Assembly (NCBI GenBank): GCA_027858215.1
Contig: JAQIDD010000023.1
Span: 1 to 11,575 of the forward strand
DNA length: 11,575 nt
Origin: Candidatus Delongbacteria bacterium
GTDB taxonomy: Bacteria > Bacteroidota > Bacteroidia > Bacteroidales > ML635J-15
Direction of reading: 5' to 3'
In this document: positions 1-6,566 of the stretch, piece after piece
How positions within the stretch are numbered: the first letter of the stretch is position 1
How the letters are laid out: each line of letters opens with the position of its first letter
Notes under the pieces: generated by a model
What the model saw: only the letters and a program-made list of their open reading frames with translations
Told to the model about the DNA's origin: nothing
The model's database searches: none
Made by a program: the position numbers and the translations under genes

Positions 1-43
1 TGTTCCACTTGCTGATATAGCGCAAATAGCGCTTAAGCCCCAT
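1..43 (-). CDS. Possible start of a further minus-strand gene, cut by the window edge
   Basis: An ATG at 43-41 opens a frame of 14 codons (MGLKRYLRYISKWN) that stays open to the left edge. It lies 42 nt past the DUF4834 stop on the same strand, so it could be the third gene of the yjbQ-DUF4834 transcript. The basic and aromatic start resembles a real N-terminus, but the stretch is too short to assign a family. It could also be chance. Confidence 0.3.
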   Translation of the reverse strand, partial: MGLKRYLRYISKWN

Positions 44-85
44 TATTTTCTACAGAAAACGTCGTAAAAATTTCATGCGTAGATT

Positions 86-343
86 TTAATCAATTTCTTC
101 ATAATCAGAGTATTCCTCATCATCATGCTTTGTCCCCTTTTTCTTCCCCGATTTTCTGTCTTCAGGAATGTTTTGTATGGTTACTTCGCCTTCTGATTTA
201 TCCTGTTTATTCCGGGTATCTTGTTCTTGTTTGTATTGATGCTGCATTTTATTGATTTTACGCTTAAGCAGCCAGGGTATTACAAACCTGAACAAAAGAC
301 GGAAAAACAAAATTCCAATAATGACTATGAGTATAAATTTCAT
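86..343 (-). CDS. DUF4834-family small membrane protein
   Basis: An 85-residue protein of unknown function. Residues 1-25 form one hydrophobic segment (FILIVIIGILFFRLLFRFVI) and are followed at once by a basic patch (LLKRKINK). The rest is hydrophilic, rich in Lys, Gln, Asp and Glu, and ends in an acidic tail (DDEEYSDYEEID). This layout of one N-terminal membrane anchor and a charged cytoplasmic tail matches the short Bacteroidota family DUF4834. The gene starts 10 nt after the yjbQ-like stop on the same strand, so the two are probably co-transcribed. No catalytic motif is visible. The family call is from memory of its pattern. Confidence 0.7.
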   Translation of the reverse strand: MKFILIVIIGILFFRLLFRFVIPWLLKRKINKMQHQYKQEQDTRNKQDKSEGEVTIQNIPEDRKSGKKKGTKHDDEEYSDYEEID

Positions 344-353
344 AGGTAATTTT

Positions 354-761
354 CTAACGGGATTTGTGCAAAGTTAGTACAATTTTCCTGGATTTTCTGG
401 AACCGTCAAATTCACACAAAAATACATTTTGCCAGGTACTTAATCCAGCTTTTCCCTTGATAACAGGAATGCATTCTGATGGCCCCACCAATCCGGATTT
501 CAGATGAGCTGCCCCGTTGTTATCTATCCGGTCGTGTTCCCACACACCCTGGGGTGCGATTTTGTTTAGCATGCTGATTACATCATTCTGCACAGAATCA
601 TCCCAGTTCTCCTGTATCATAATACCAGCAGTGGCGCCCTGAACGTAAACCATAACATTGCCGGTTTCTATATCGCTTTCGCTGACGAAATCATGGATAT
701 ATTCTGTGATATCAATCATTTCATTATGTTTGTGTGTCGAAACTTCAATTGTTTTTTGCAT
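354..761 (-). CDS. YjbQ/UPF0047-family protein (secondary thiamine-phosphate synthase-like)
   Basis: A 135-residue protein starting MQKTIEVSTH. The frame is open for 25 more codons upstream, but ATG at 761-759 gives the usual family N-terminus and length (about 130-140 aa), and the extension would run into the divergent gene. Landmarks are VMVYVQGATAGIMIQEN (about 36-52), NNGAAHLKSGLVGPS (81-95, with His86), and TWQNVFLCEFDGSR (109-122). The YjbQ family forms compact trimers, and the E. coli member has weak thiamine-phosphate synthase activity; its physiological role is unsettled. The first motif reads QGATAGI where many homologues have HTTAG, a variant I recall from other members. The gene probably leads a minus-strand operon with DUF4834. 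Confidence 0.88.
   Translation of the reverse strand: MQKTIEVSTHKHNEMIDITEYIHDFVSESDIETGNVMVYVQGATAGIMIQENWDDSVQNDVISMLNKIAPQGVWEHDRIDNNGAAHLKSGLVGPSECIPVIKGKAGLSTWQNVFLCEFDGSRKSRKIVLTLHKSR
725..732 (+). promoter_or_regulatory. Candidate -7 box for the GSCFA gene
   Basis: TATGTTTG matches the Bacteroidota -7 consensus TAnnTTTG on the plus strand, about 60 nt before the GSCFA start and inside the 5' end of the yjbQ-like gene. No clear TTG lies at the expected -33 distance (only TTCTG near 702-706). Such octamers arise by chance in AT-rich DNA. Confidence 0.25.
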
Positions 762-792
762 TTTATTATCTTTATCACAATTATAATAAATT

Positions 793-1779
793 ATGGATTT
801 CAGAACAAAAATACAAATTCCGGAGGCAGATTTCAAGATAAATCACAAGCACAACATGATGTTTTTAGGCTCATGTTTTTCTGACAACATTGGCAACCTG
901 TGTATGGAACATAAATTCAATACGTTGTCAAATCCCTTTGGAGTATTGTATAATCCGGTGGTCATTGCTGACCATATACGGCGTATGTTGCATGATGACA
1001 TTGATGTTGTTCCTGAATTACACAAAAGTGGAGAGCTTTGGTTTGATTACCGTTTTCATGGCAGTTTTTCACATCCAGATAAGACGGTTGCCGGCAATAA
1101 TATGGTAAACGCTTTTGACAAGGCCAAAAACTACCTTAAACAAACCGATGTGTTGTTCATAACCTGGGGGACCTCGATGGTGTATAGATTGAAAACTTCC
1201 GGAGAAACGGTTGCGAACTGCCATCAACAGCCATCAACAAATTTTACAAGAGACAAACTGACAGTAAATTCCATCATCACGGACTATTCAGGTTTTTTGA
1301 ACTCCATCATCAAACACAACCCGGACATGCGAATTGTGTTTACAGTATCACCGGTACGTCATCTAAAAGACGGGTTTATAGAAAATCAGCGGAGCAAAGC
1401 AGTGCTTTTGCTGGCGGCAGAAGCGCTGGAGAAAAATTTCTCACAAGTGAGTTATTTTTCGTCTTATGAAATAATGATGGATGACTTGCGGGATTACCGT
1501 TTTTACAACAGGGATTTGACGCATCCTTCACCCGAAGCGGTGGATTACTTGTGGGAACAGTTTAGCCAAACCTATTTTGATAATAAGACAGAACTATTGA
1601 ATTCAAAAATCAGTACAATCCTGAACGCGTTTCACCACCGCATATTCTTTCCTGAAAACAAAGAAGCAACAAAATTTGCCAAGGCTCAATTAATGAAGAT
1701 AAAAGAGCTCCGGAAAGTTTATCCACACCTTGATTTTAAAAAAGAATACAGATATTTTAAGGAATTAATAAACACCTGA
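793..1779 (+). CDS. GSCFA-domain protein (SGNH-hydrolase-like)
   Basis: A 328-residue protein with no signal peptide, so probably cytoplasmic. The family signature appears as MFLGSCFSDNIG (residues 23-34) and is followed by the conserved NPFGVLYNPVVIADHI (47-62). ITWGTSMVYRL (123-133) and VFTVSPVRHLKDG (182-194) form further blocks. DLTHPSPEAVDYLWEQF (241-257) supplies the Asp-x-x-His pair expected near the C-terminus of SGNH/GDSL esterases, so Ser27, Asp241 and His244 are the likely catalytic residues by analogy. The length is normal for the Bacteroidota GSCFA family, whose substrate is not known to me. The gene stands alone on its strand, diverges from the yjbQ-like gene over 31 bp, and converges on the DUF4837 gene. 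ATG 793 is well placed before the motif. Confidence 0.9.
   Translation: MDFRTKIQIPEADFKINHKHNMMFLGSCFSDNIGNLCMEHKFNTLSNPFGVLYNPVVIADHIRRMLHDDIDVVPELHKSGELWFDYRFHGSFSHPDKTVAGNNMVNAFDKAKNYLKQTDVLFITWGTSMVYRLKTSGETVANCHQQPSTNFTRDKLTVNSIITDYSGFLNSIIKHNPDMRIVFTVSPVRHLKDGFIENQRSKAVLLLAAEALEKNFSQVSYFSSYEIMMDDLRDYRFYNRDLTHPSPEAVDYLWEQFSQTYFDNKTELLNSKISTILNAFHHRIFFPENKEATKFAKAQLMKIKELRKVYPHLDFKKEYRYFKELINT
806..836 (-). promoter_or_regulatory. Promoter for the yjbQ-like operon
   Basis: On the minus strand a TTG (836-834) is followed after 20 nt by TATTTTTG (813-806). This fits the Bacteroidota sigma-ABfr pattern (-33 TTG, 19-21 nt, -7 TAnnTTTG). Transcription would start near 799, giving a leader of about 38 nt before the ATG at 761. 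The site lies within the first codons of the divergent GSCFA gene, so the two transcripts would overlap. Confidence 0.5.
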
Positions 1780-1853
1780 ATTCCTGCCGGCTAGCATGGC
1801 ATGAGGGTTGAAATAAGTTTAAATTTGTAATTCTTTCTCATTAAAATATACCA

Positions 1854-2870
1854 TCAATCCATCACCTTCATTGTGTATAAGGCAGCTTTCATTTTGCGCA
1901 TCTGGTCACGGTTATCACCCCGGGGATCATAACTAAACGCCTCAATGCACACAAACTCATCCCTGGCATCATCATATTGAATAAAGGCAGCAAACGGCCC
2001 ACCCATAAAATCATGTTCCACTTTCCAAAGGCCTTCCATGATCCAGGTTTTCTCATTATTGATCAATTTTTTTGATAAAATGGGATAATGATACTTGGTT
2101 TCTGTTGTCATGTAACTGCCTTCGCGGGGCCCCGGTACATTTTTTTTCAGCACCTCATTGCGTTTTCTTACAAAATAATCCAAATCAGCACTATCCCGCT
2201 GACCTTGTCCGAAGCGATATACCAGGTAACCATGACTGGCTTTTTGTGTTTCATAAGCCAACCAGGCAAAATTCTCACGGTTTTCGTCAAAACTGTAATT
2301 TTTGGGAACAGCAAACGAAACATGGTGTTCTTTTTCAAGCCGCTCTCTGTATGCCTCAACGTGATAATCTTTAAGATAATTCATTATTCTGTCCCTGTGA
2401 GCTTTTAAAAACATTTCTATCAATGTTTTTTTATTTTCTTTTACCGTTTTCACAAATATTGGCATATCAGGCGCTTTGATGTACACAATAATCTGTGGTT
2501 CGCTATACACATCTTTGGCTTTTTTAATTTCTCCATATTCAGCGCCCTTCCCAATTTCGGGGATAATGATATGCCTGTTTCTACGGTTAAGGTTTTTAAA
2601 CTCTCCTTTTTCAATCTGTACCAGGTCAAAAATCATCTCTTCCTGTGGCACCGTGTACAAATCCTGATGATACACATCCCTGAGTGCCTGGCCCATTTCA
2701 CCTTTCCAATTAGCATTGCTCATTACTACCAGTATCTCACCGGGGTTTCCCGTAGCTGCTTCTTTAATATTCAATTCTTCCCGGCTCTGATTGCAGGAAA
2801 AAAAGAACAAAGCTGCTATCAATCCCAACGCTGTAGTAATGCTGATTTTGCTGAATTTTATCATAACCAT
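1854..2870 (-). CDS. DUF4837-family lipoprotein
   Basis: A 338-residue exported protein of unknown function. Residues 3-25 are a lipoprotein signal peptide (MIKFSK, a hydrophobic core, then LFFFS) ending at Cys26, the predicted lipidated residue. The next residues (NQSREELNIKE) do not clearly predict inner or outer membrane retention. The mature domain starts GNPGEILVVMSNANWKG and contains NRRNRHIIIPEIGKG and a C-terminal IQYDDARDEFVCIEAFSYDP. This order matches the Bacteroidota family DUF4837. No enzyme motif is visible. ATG 2870 and ATG 2864 (two codons later) are both possible starts, and both leave the signal peptide intact. It is a single gene, convergent with GSCFA and divergent from rbfA. 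Confidence 0.85.
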   Translation of the reverse strand: MVMIKFSKISITTALGLIAALFFFSCNQSREELNIKEAATGNPGEILVVMSNANWKGEMGQALRDVYHQDLYTVPQEEMIFDLVQIEKGEFKNLNRRNRHIIIPEIGKGAEYGEIKKAKDVYSEPQIIVYIKAPDMPIFVKTVKENKKTLIEMFLKAHRDRIMNYLKDYHVEAYRERLEKEHHVSFAVPKNYSFDENRENFAWLAYETQKASHGYLVYRFGQGQRDSADLDYFVRKRNEVLKKNVPGPREGSYMTTETKYHYPILSKKLINNEKTWIMEGLWKVEHDFMGGPFAAFIQYDDARDEFVCIEAFSYDPRGDNRDQMRKMKAALYTMKVMD

Positions 2871-2886
2871 ATCTTGTTAGTTAGCT

Positions 2887-2961
2887 ACTCCCCGCAACGA
2901 CGGAGAGGCGCAAAATTTTAAAACTTATTTACAAATCTACGGGGCATTGTGTCTTTGTGGC
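2887..2961. repeat. Degenerate copy of a common dispersed intergenic repeat
   Basis: Two fragments, CGCAACGACGGAGAGGCGCA (2893-2912) and TGTGTCTTTGTGGC (2948-2961), resemble the widespread low-complexity intergenic repeat of the form CGCAGAGACGCAAAG...CTTTGTGTCTTTGTGG seen in many environmental bacteria. Translated, the first fragment gives the typical shadow peptide SPQRRRGA. This is recognised from memory; only one copy lies in this window. Confidence 0.4.
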
Positions 2962-2963
2962 AA
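2932..2963 (-). promoter_or_regulatory. Promoter for the DUF4837 gene
   Basis: On the minus strand TTG (2963-2961) and TAGATTTG (2939-2932) are separated by 21 nt, matching the Bacteroidota -33/-7 arrangement. The transcript would start near 2925, leaving a leader of about 55 nt. A hairpin sequence sits between and over the two boxes. Confidence 0.5.
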
Positions 2964-2977
2964 CACTTACTTGCCCC
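2941..2977. promoter_or_regulatory. Interrupted inverted repeat in the DUF4837-rbfA intergenic region
   Basis: GGGGCA (2941-2946) pairs with TGCCCC (2972-2977), and within it GTGT (2949-2952) pairs with ACAC (2963-2966). It overlaps the -33 box of the DUF4837 promoter and abuts its -7 box. It is no obvious terminator, because no plus-strand gene ends upstream and no T-run follows directly. It could be an operator or a leftover of the repeat it overlaps. Confidence 0.35.
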
Positions 2978-3093
2978 TGAAGAACAATTACCTTTTTTAA
3001 TAACAACGCAATTTTTAATCATTTATTCATGTCGCAAAACATTTCATCTGTAAAGATAATGAATAAACTTCCTGTATTGTTTACTTGTTTTAT

Positions 3094-3101
3094 TATTTTT
3101 G
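3094..3101 (+). promoter_or_regulatory. Candidate -7 box for rbfA
   Basis: TATTTTTG fits TAnnTTTG 6 nt before the rbfA ATG at 3108, so a transcript from it would be nearly leaderless. The closest TTG elements (3077-3079, 3085-3087) are too near to act as a standard -33 box. Weak. Confidence 0.22.
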
Positions 3102-3107
3102 ACATCT

Positions 3108-3446
3108 ATGTTTACAGAACGCCAAAATAAAGTATCAAAACTGATTCAAAAAGACATCAGTGACATTTTTGTGAAACATGGTAAAGCATGGTTTGGTTCT
3201 GCCATGGTTACAGTTACTATGGTTCGTATTACCAAAGACTTGTCCATTGCCAAAATTTATGTTTCCGTATTTCCCTCTTCAAAAGCAGATGAAATCGTTG
3301 AATTGCTGAATTTTAACGTAAAAAAGGTACGGTATGAACTGGGGAACCGAATACGGCATCAATTGAAAAATGTTCCCGAACTGCAATTTTACAAAGATGA
3401 CAGCCTGGATCACATTGAAAAAATTGATAAACTTTTAAATGGTTGA
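3108..3446 (+). CDS. rbfA: Ribosome-binding factor A
   Basis: A 112-residue RbfA, the single-domain KH-fold protein that binds the 30S subunit during late 16S rRNA maturation and cold adaptation. The family N-terminus is RQNKVSKLIQKDISDIF (residues 5-21), then VTVTMVRITKDLSIAKIYVSVF (34-55) and the C-terminal RIRHQLKNVPELQFYKDDSLDHIEKIDKLL (81-110, shown by its ends RIRHQLK and IDKLL). The length is normal. ATG 3108 is preferred over an in-frame TTG at 3099 because homologues begin directly before the RQNKVS block. The stop codon overlaps the start of the downstream permease gene, suggesting translational coupling. Confidence 0.95.
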   Translation: MFTERQNKVSKLIQKDISDIFVKHGKAWFGSAMVTVTMVRITKDLSIAKIYVSVFPSSKADEIVELLNFNVKKVRYELGNRIRHQLKNVPELQFYKDDSLDHIEKIDKLLNG

Positions 3447-4669
3447 CATTGAGATTTCCCTTATACATAGCCAAACGGTATTTGATTTCTAAAAAGCGCA
3501 GAAATGTCATTAACATTATCAGCGGCATTTCTGTCATTGGTGTTGGAGTAGGCACCATGGCATTGATAGTGATAATGTCAATTTTCAATGGATTTGACAA
3601 CTTACTGCAAAACCTGTATCATGCATTTGACCCTGATTTAAAAATCACAGCTGCCGAGGGGAAAAGCTTTACCCCGGATTCAATCACCCGGTCAGTGTTA
3701 ACATCACATCCTGACATCCGGGAATTTTCATATATCATTGAAGAGAATGCCCTTCTGAAATACGATGACCAACAATTCATTGCCCGGCTAAAAGGGGTGG
3801 ATTCCAATTACACAAAAGTCAGCGGTGTTGATACGATGATTACCAGCGGGAAGTTTGAATTGTATGACAGTGGAATCCCGCTTGCCGTGGCCGGACAAGG
3901 GGTGGCTTACAGCCTGTCGCTTGGCATCAACAGGCATACCCCGGTAAAATGTTTTGTCCCAAAACGCGATGCGCATTTTACGGGCAGTTTTATGGACGCC
4001 AGCACTGCCATCAACCAAAAACACATTTATATAGCCGGATTTTTCTCTATTCAGCAGGATTTTGACAACCAGTATGTGATTGTTCCGATAGATTTTGCAC
4101 GCGATATTTTCGGGTATGATGATGAACTCTCATCCATAGAAGTAAAATTAAAGCCCGGTGCCGATGATCAGGCAATAAAAGCGGAACTACAGGCCTCCCT
4201 CGGCGATAAATTCCTCATCCGGGACAGGCAAGAACAACATGCGTTGTTTTACAAAATTATGGCTTCCGAAAAATGGGCTGTGTTTTTGATTCTCAGTTTT
4301 ATTTTACTCATTGCCTCTTTCAATGTTATCGGATCACTTACCATGCTTATCCTGGACAAAAAAGAAGACATCTATACATTACGCAGCCTGGGTACCGATA
4401 ACAAAACAATCAGCCGCATCTTTTTGATAGAAGGGTGGTTGATTACCGCGTTAGGGGCTGTTTTTGGCCTTCTGATCGGCACGGTATTGTGCTGGTTACA
4501 AATGGAATTTGGCCTCATCAAACTTGGCGGCTCCGGGTCATTCATCATTGATGCCTATCCCGTAATTTTACGGGGCATAGATTTTGTGCTTGTCTTTTTC
4601 ACTGTGCTGCTCATTGGATTTTTGGCTTCATGGTATCCGGTCAGGTACATTACGGGGAAATATTTGTGA
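3443..4669 (+). CDS. ABC transporter permease, LolC/LolE (FtsX) type
   Basis: A 408-residue inner-membrane permease. The N-terminus FPLYIAKRYLISKK (5-18) and a first membrane helix at about 24-48 (NIISGISVIGVGVGTMALIV region) match the LolC/LolE family. A periplasmic MacB-like domain of about 225 residues follows, then three helices (about 277-304, 328-352, 374-398). The coupling-helix block DKKEDIYTLRSLG (305-317) contacts the ATPase in this superfamily. By homology it would work with a LolD-type ATPase in lipoprotein release to the outer membrane, but no ATPase gene is in the window. There is no ATG near the start: TTG 3443 overlaps the rbfA stop as TTGA, and TTG 3449 is the alternative. 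The gene ends 16 bp from the convergent rsmA. Confidence 0.88.
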   Translation: MTLRFPLYIAKRYLISKKRRNVINIISGISVIGVGVGTMALIVIMSIFNGFDNLLQNLYHAFDPDLKITAAEGKSFTPDSITRSVLTSHPDIREFSYIIEENALLKYDDQQFIARLKGVDSNYTKVSGVDTMITSGKFELYDSGIPLAVAGQGVAYSLSLGINRHTPVKCFVPKRDAHFTGSFMDASTAINQKHIYIAGFFSIQQDFDNQYVIVPIDFARDIFGYDDELSSIEVKLKPGADDQAIKAELQASLGDKFLIRDRQEQHALFYKIMASEKWAVFLILSFILLIASFNVIGSLTMLILDKKEDIYTLRSLGTDNKTISRIFLIEGWLITALGAVFGLLIGTVLCWLQMEFGLIKLGGSGSFIIDAYPVILRGIDFVLVFFTVLLIGFLASWYPVRYITGKYL

Positions 4670-4685
4670 AGCTATCGTGCTTAAT

Positions 4686-5453
4686 TTATTTCTGGTTTTG
4701 AACTTGCCGTGCAATCTCAATAAAATCCTGCACACTGCATTGTTCCGGTCTTAATCCCAGCCATGTTGCATCTTGTGCCGGGAAAGTTGATAATATGCTT
4801 TTCAGGGAATTGCGTAAGGTTTTGCGGCGTTGATTGAAGGCTGCTTTCACAAGGTGTTTGAAAAATTTGTAATCATCGGGCTGGTCTTTTTCTGCGTTCC
4901 TCACCAGGCGTACAACGCCGGATTTTACTTTGGGCTTCGGGAAAAATACCCCTTCATTGACGGTAAACAGGTATTCTACATCGTAATAGGCCTGTATCAA
5001 TACACTCAAAATACCGTAAACTTTAGTTCCATGTGGAGATGCTATTCGCCTGGCAACCTCACGCTGCATCATAAACACAGCCTCATCAACCAGGTTGCGG
5101 TTTTCCAATACCTTAAACAAAACCGGGCTTGAAATATTGTATGGCAAATTACTTATGATACACAGTTTTCCGGATGCAATTTTAGTTAAATCCAAGACCA
5201 GTAAATCTTTCTTAATCAGCCGGTTGTCAAGCTCCGGGAACAAATCATTCAAATAGTCAACTGCTTCCTCATCGGTTTCGACAGCAAAAAATTCATTGTG
5301 AGATTCCATTAATTTCTTGGTGAGCACCCCTTTGCCCGGTCCGATTTCAAGCACCGGCCAATCATCTTTGTTTACCAATGCATTGCATATTTTGTCAGCA
5401 GTGTGTCTGTCTGTCAAAAAATGCTGGCCCAGATGCTTTTTTGGTTTTACCAT
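4686..5453 (-). CDS. rsmA: 16S rRNA (adenine1518-N6/adenine1519-N6)-dimethyltransferase
   Basis: A 255-residue RsmA/KsgA. It uses S-adenosylmethionine to dimethylate the two adjacent adenines in the helix 45 loop near the 3' end of 16S rRNA. Motifs are intact: KKHLGQHFL (5-13), the SAM loop EIGPGKGVLT (36-45), acidic motif II AVETD (57-61), the catalytic NLPYNISSP (102-110), and FFPKPKVKS before the C-terminal helical domain containing AFNQRRKTLRNSL. Length is typical, and ATG 5453 gives the standard N-terminus. It is a single gene flanked by divergent and convergent neighbours, so it should have its own promoter in the 73-bp gap before the flippase-like gene. No perfect -7 box was found there on this strand. 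Confidence 0.96.
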   Translation of the reverse strand: MVKPKKHLGQHFLTDRHTADKICNALVNKDDWPVLEIGPGKGVLTKKLMESHNEFFAVETDEEAVDYLNDLFPELDNRLIKKDLLVLDLTKIASGKLCIISNLPYNISSPVLFKVLENRNLVDEAVFMMQREVARRIASPHGTKVYGILSVLIQAYYDVEYLFTVNEGVFFPKPKVKSGVVRLVRNAEKDQPDDYKFFKHLVKAAFNQRRKTLRNSLKSILSTFPAQDATWLGLRPEQCSVQDFIEIARQVQNQK

Positions 5454-5501
5454 AGGTGTATTATTACTGGCGAAATTTACAAAACAGATGGCAAATAATT
5501 A

Positions 5502-5509
5502 TATATTTG
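5502..5509 (+). promoter_or_regulatory. -7 box upstream of the first flippase-like gene
   Basis: TATATTTG, followed by CAC, is a perfect TAnnTTTG -7 box 17 nt before ATG 5527. The -33 region has only a partial match (TTTAC at 5476-5480). Transcription from here would give a leader of about 10 nt and would drive the four-gene plus-strand run. Confidence 0.42.
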
Positions 5510-5526
5510 CACTCAATGTCATAAAG

Positions 5527-6525
5527 ATGAACAAAAAAATATTAAATACACTCAAATTCCTTCTTTTTATTGGCATAGGAATAGTGTTGTTCTGGTTGGT
5601 TTACAGGGACCAGGATTTTGCTGCTCTTTTTCATAAAATGAAAGCTATTAAATGGGTATGGTTTATTCCGGCAATGTTGGTTGCTTTATTAAGCCATATT
5701 TTCAGGGCAATGCGCTGGAATCAACTGCTGGAATCCATGGGCAATTACAAACCCCGGTTATTGAATACTTTTTTTGCCGTGATGAGCATGTATTTTGTCA
5801 ACCTGGCAATCCCCAGGCTTGGTGAAGTTACCCGCAGCGGTATTGTATCAAAATATGATAAACTGCCTTTTTCAAAAGTATTGGGCACCATGGTAACAGA
5901 AAGGGCTACAGATTTTCTGATGCTGGTAATACTTACAGCCATAGCACTTATTTCCAGGGGCAGTGAAATGACAGGATTCATAAGCGACAATCCGGAGTTC
6001 AAAGAAAATGTCAGTTTTCTGTTTTCCCCCAGTTTTTGGATATTGCTTGTGCTTGCTACTGTTGTTATTTTGATATCACTATATTATATAGCCAAAGGCC
6101 GGCTTGATAAATACAGGATTTTCAAAAAAACCGGTGATTTTATCCGGAACTTTTTCTCCGGCATAATAACCATCACACGCTTAAAACATACCTGGCGTTA
6201 TGTGCTCCTGTCTATATTGATTTTTGTTGCTTATTATTTTATGCTGTATTTATGCCTGCCTGCTTTTGATGATATACCGTCGATGCATATGTTATCAATC
6301 CTGGTCGTTTTTGTTGCCGGCAGTTTTGGCATGGTAGCCCCTTCCCCCAATGGCATGGGCGCATGGCATTTTATGACCATACAAACCATGATAATTTTTG
6401 GTGTGCTTGAGGGCGATGCTAAACTTTTCGCCCTGGTTGTACATAGCTTACAAACCATTATGTTGATTGTGCTTGGCCTGATATCCGTAGTGGGCCTGCC
6501 TATTATTAACCGAAAGCAGCTTTAA
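5527..6525 (+). CDS. UPF0104/LPG-synthase-TM family integral membrane protein (flippase-like)
   Basis: A 332-residue polytopic membrane protein of about eight helices (roughly 9-26, 43-60, 80-95, 129-145, 168-188, 225-243, 255-275, 300-325). Family motifs are AIPRLGEVTR (94-103), MVTERATD (122-129) and APSPNGMGAW (271-280). It matches the transmembrane half of lysylphosphatidylglycerol synthases (UPF0104, YbhN-like) but lacks the soluble aminoacyl-transferase half. Family members are thought to move or handle lipids; the substrate here is unknown. The frame is open 70 codons further upstream, but that would run into rsmA; ATG 5527 lies right after a good -7 box and gives the normal length. 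The TAA stop is built from TTAA at the border of an inserted element. It is dissimilar to its paralogue at 7022. Confidence 0.87.
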   Translation: MNKKILNTLKFLLFIGIGIVLFWLVYRDQDFAALFHKMKAIKWVWFIPAMLVALLSHIFRAMRWNQLLESMGNYKPRLLNTFFAVMSMYFVNLAIPRLGEVTRSGIVSKYDKLPFSKVLGTMVTERATDFLMLVILTAIALISRGSEMTGFISDNPEFKENVSFLFSPSFWILLVLATVVILISLYYIAKGRLDKYRIFKKTGDFIRNFFSGIITITRLKHTWRYVLLSILIFVAYYFMLYLCLPAFDDIPSMHMLSILVVFVAGSFGMVAPSPNGMGAWHFMTIQTMIIFGVLEGDAKLFALVVHSLQTIMLIVLGLISVVGLPIINRKQL

Positions 6526-6546
6526 GGGGACTTCTATTAATTCTTT
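6526..6546 (+). repeat. Left terminal inverted repeat of the element
   Basis: Begins GGGGACTTCTA and continues TTAATTCTTT. It matches the reverse complement of 6994-7014 at 19 of 21 positions, with mismatches at positions 12 and 18. It directly follows the stop codon of the flippase-like gene. Confidence 0.85.
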
Positions 6547-6566
6547 TCTTTCAAGAAACAAATTTT

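Noticed and set aside
19..33. Hairpin AGCGC-aaata-GCGCT near the left edge as a terminator for the DUF4834 gene
   Set aside because: A 5-bp stem without a T-run, lying inside the possible coding start at 43-1.
1780..1853. Terminator between the convergent GSCFA and DUF4837 genes
   Set aside because: Only a 4-bp TGCC/GGCA pairing is visible (about 1793-1802), too weak to call.
2571..2921. Plus-strand 116-codon frame opposite the DUF4837 gene
   Set aside because: Shadow of the minus-strand lipoprotein gene; its end is translated repeat (SPQRRRGA).
5317..5526. 70-codon N-terminal extension of the first flippase-like protein
   Set aside because: It runs through the rsmA start region on the opposite strand, lacks family similarity, and is superseded by ATG 5527 after a good -7 box.
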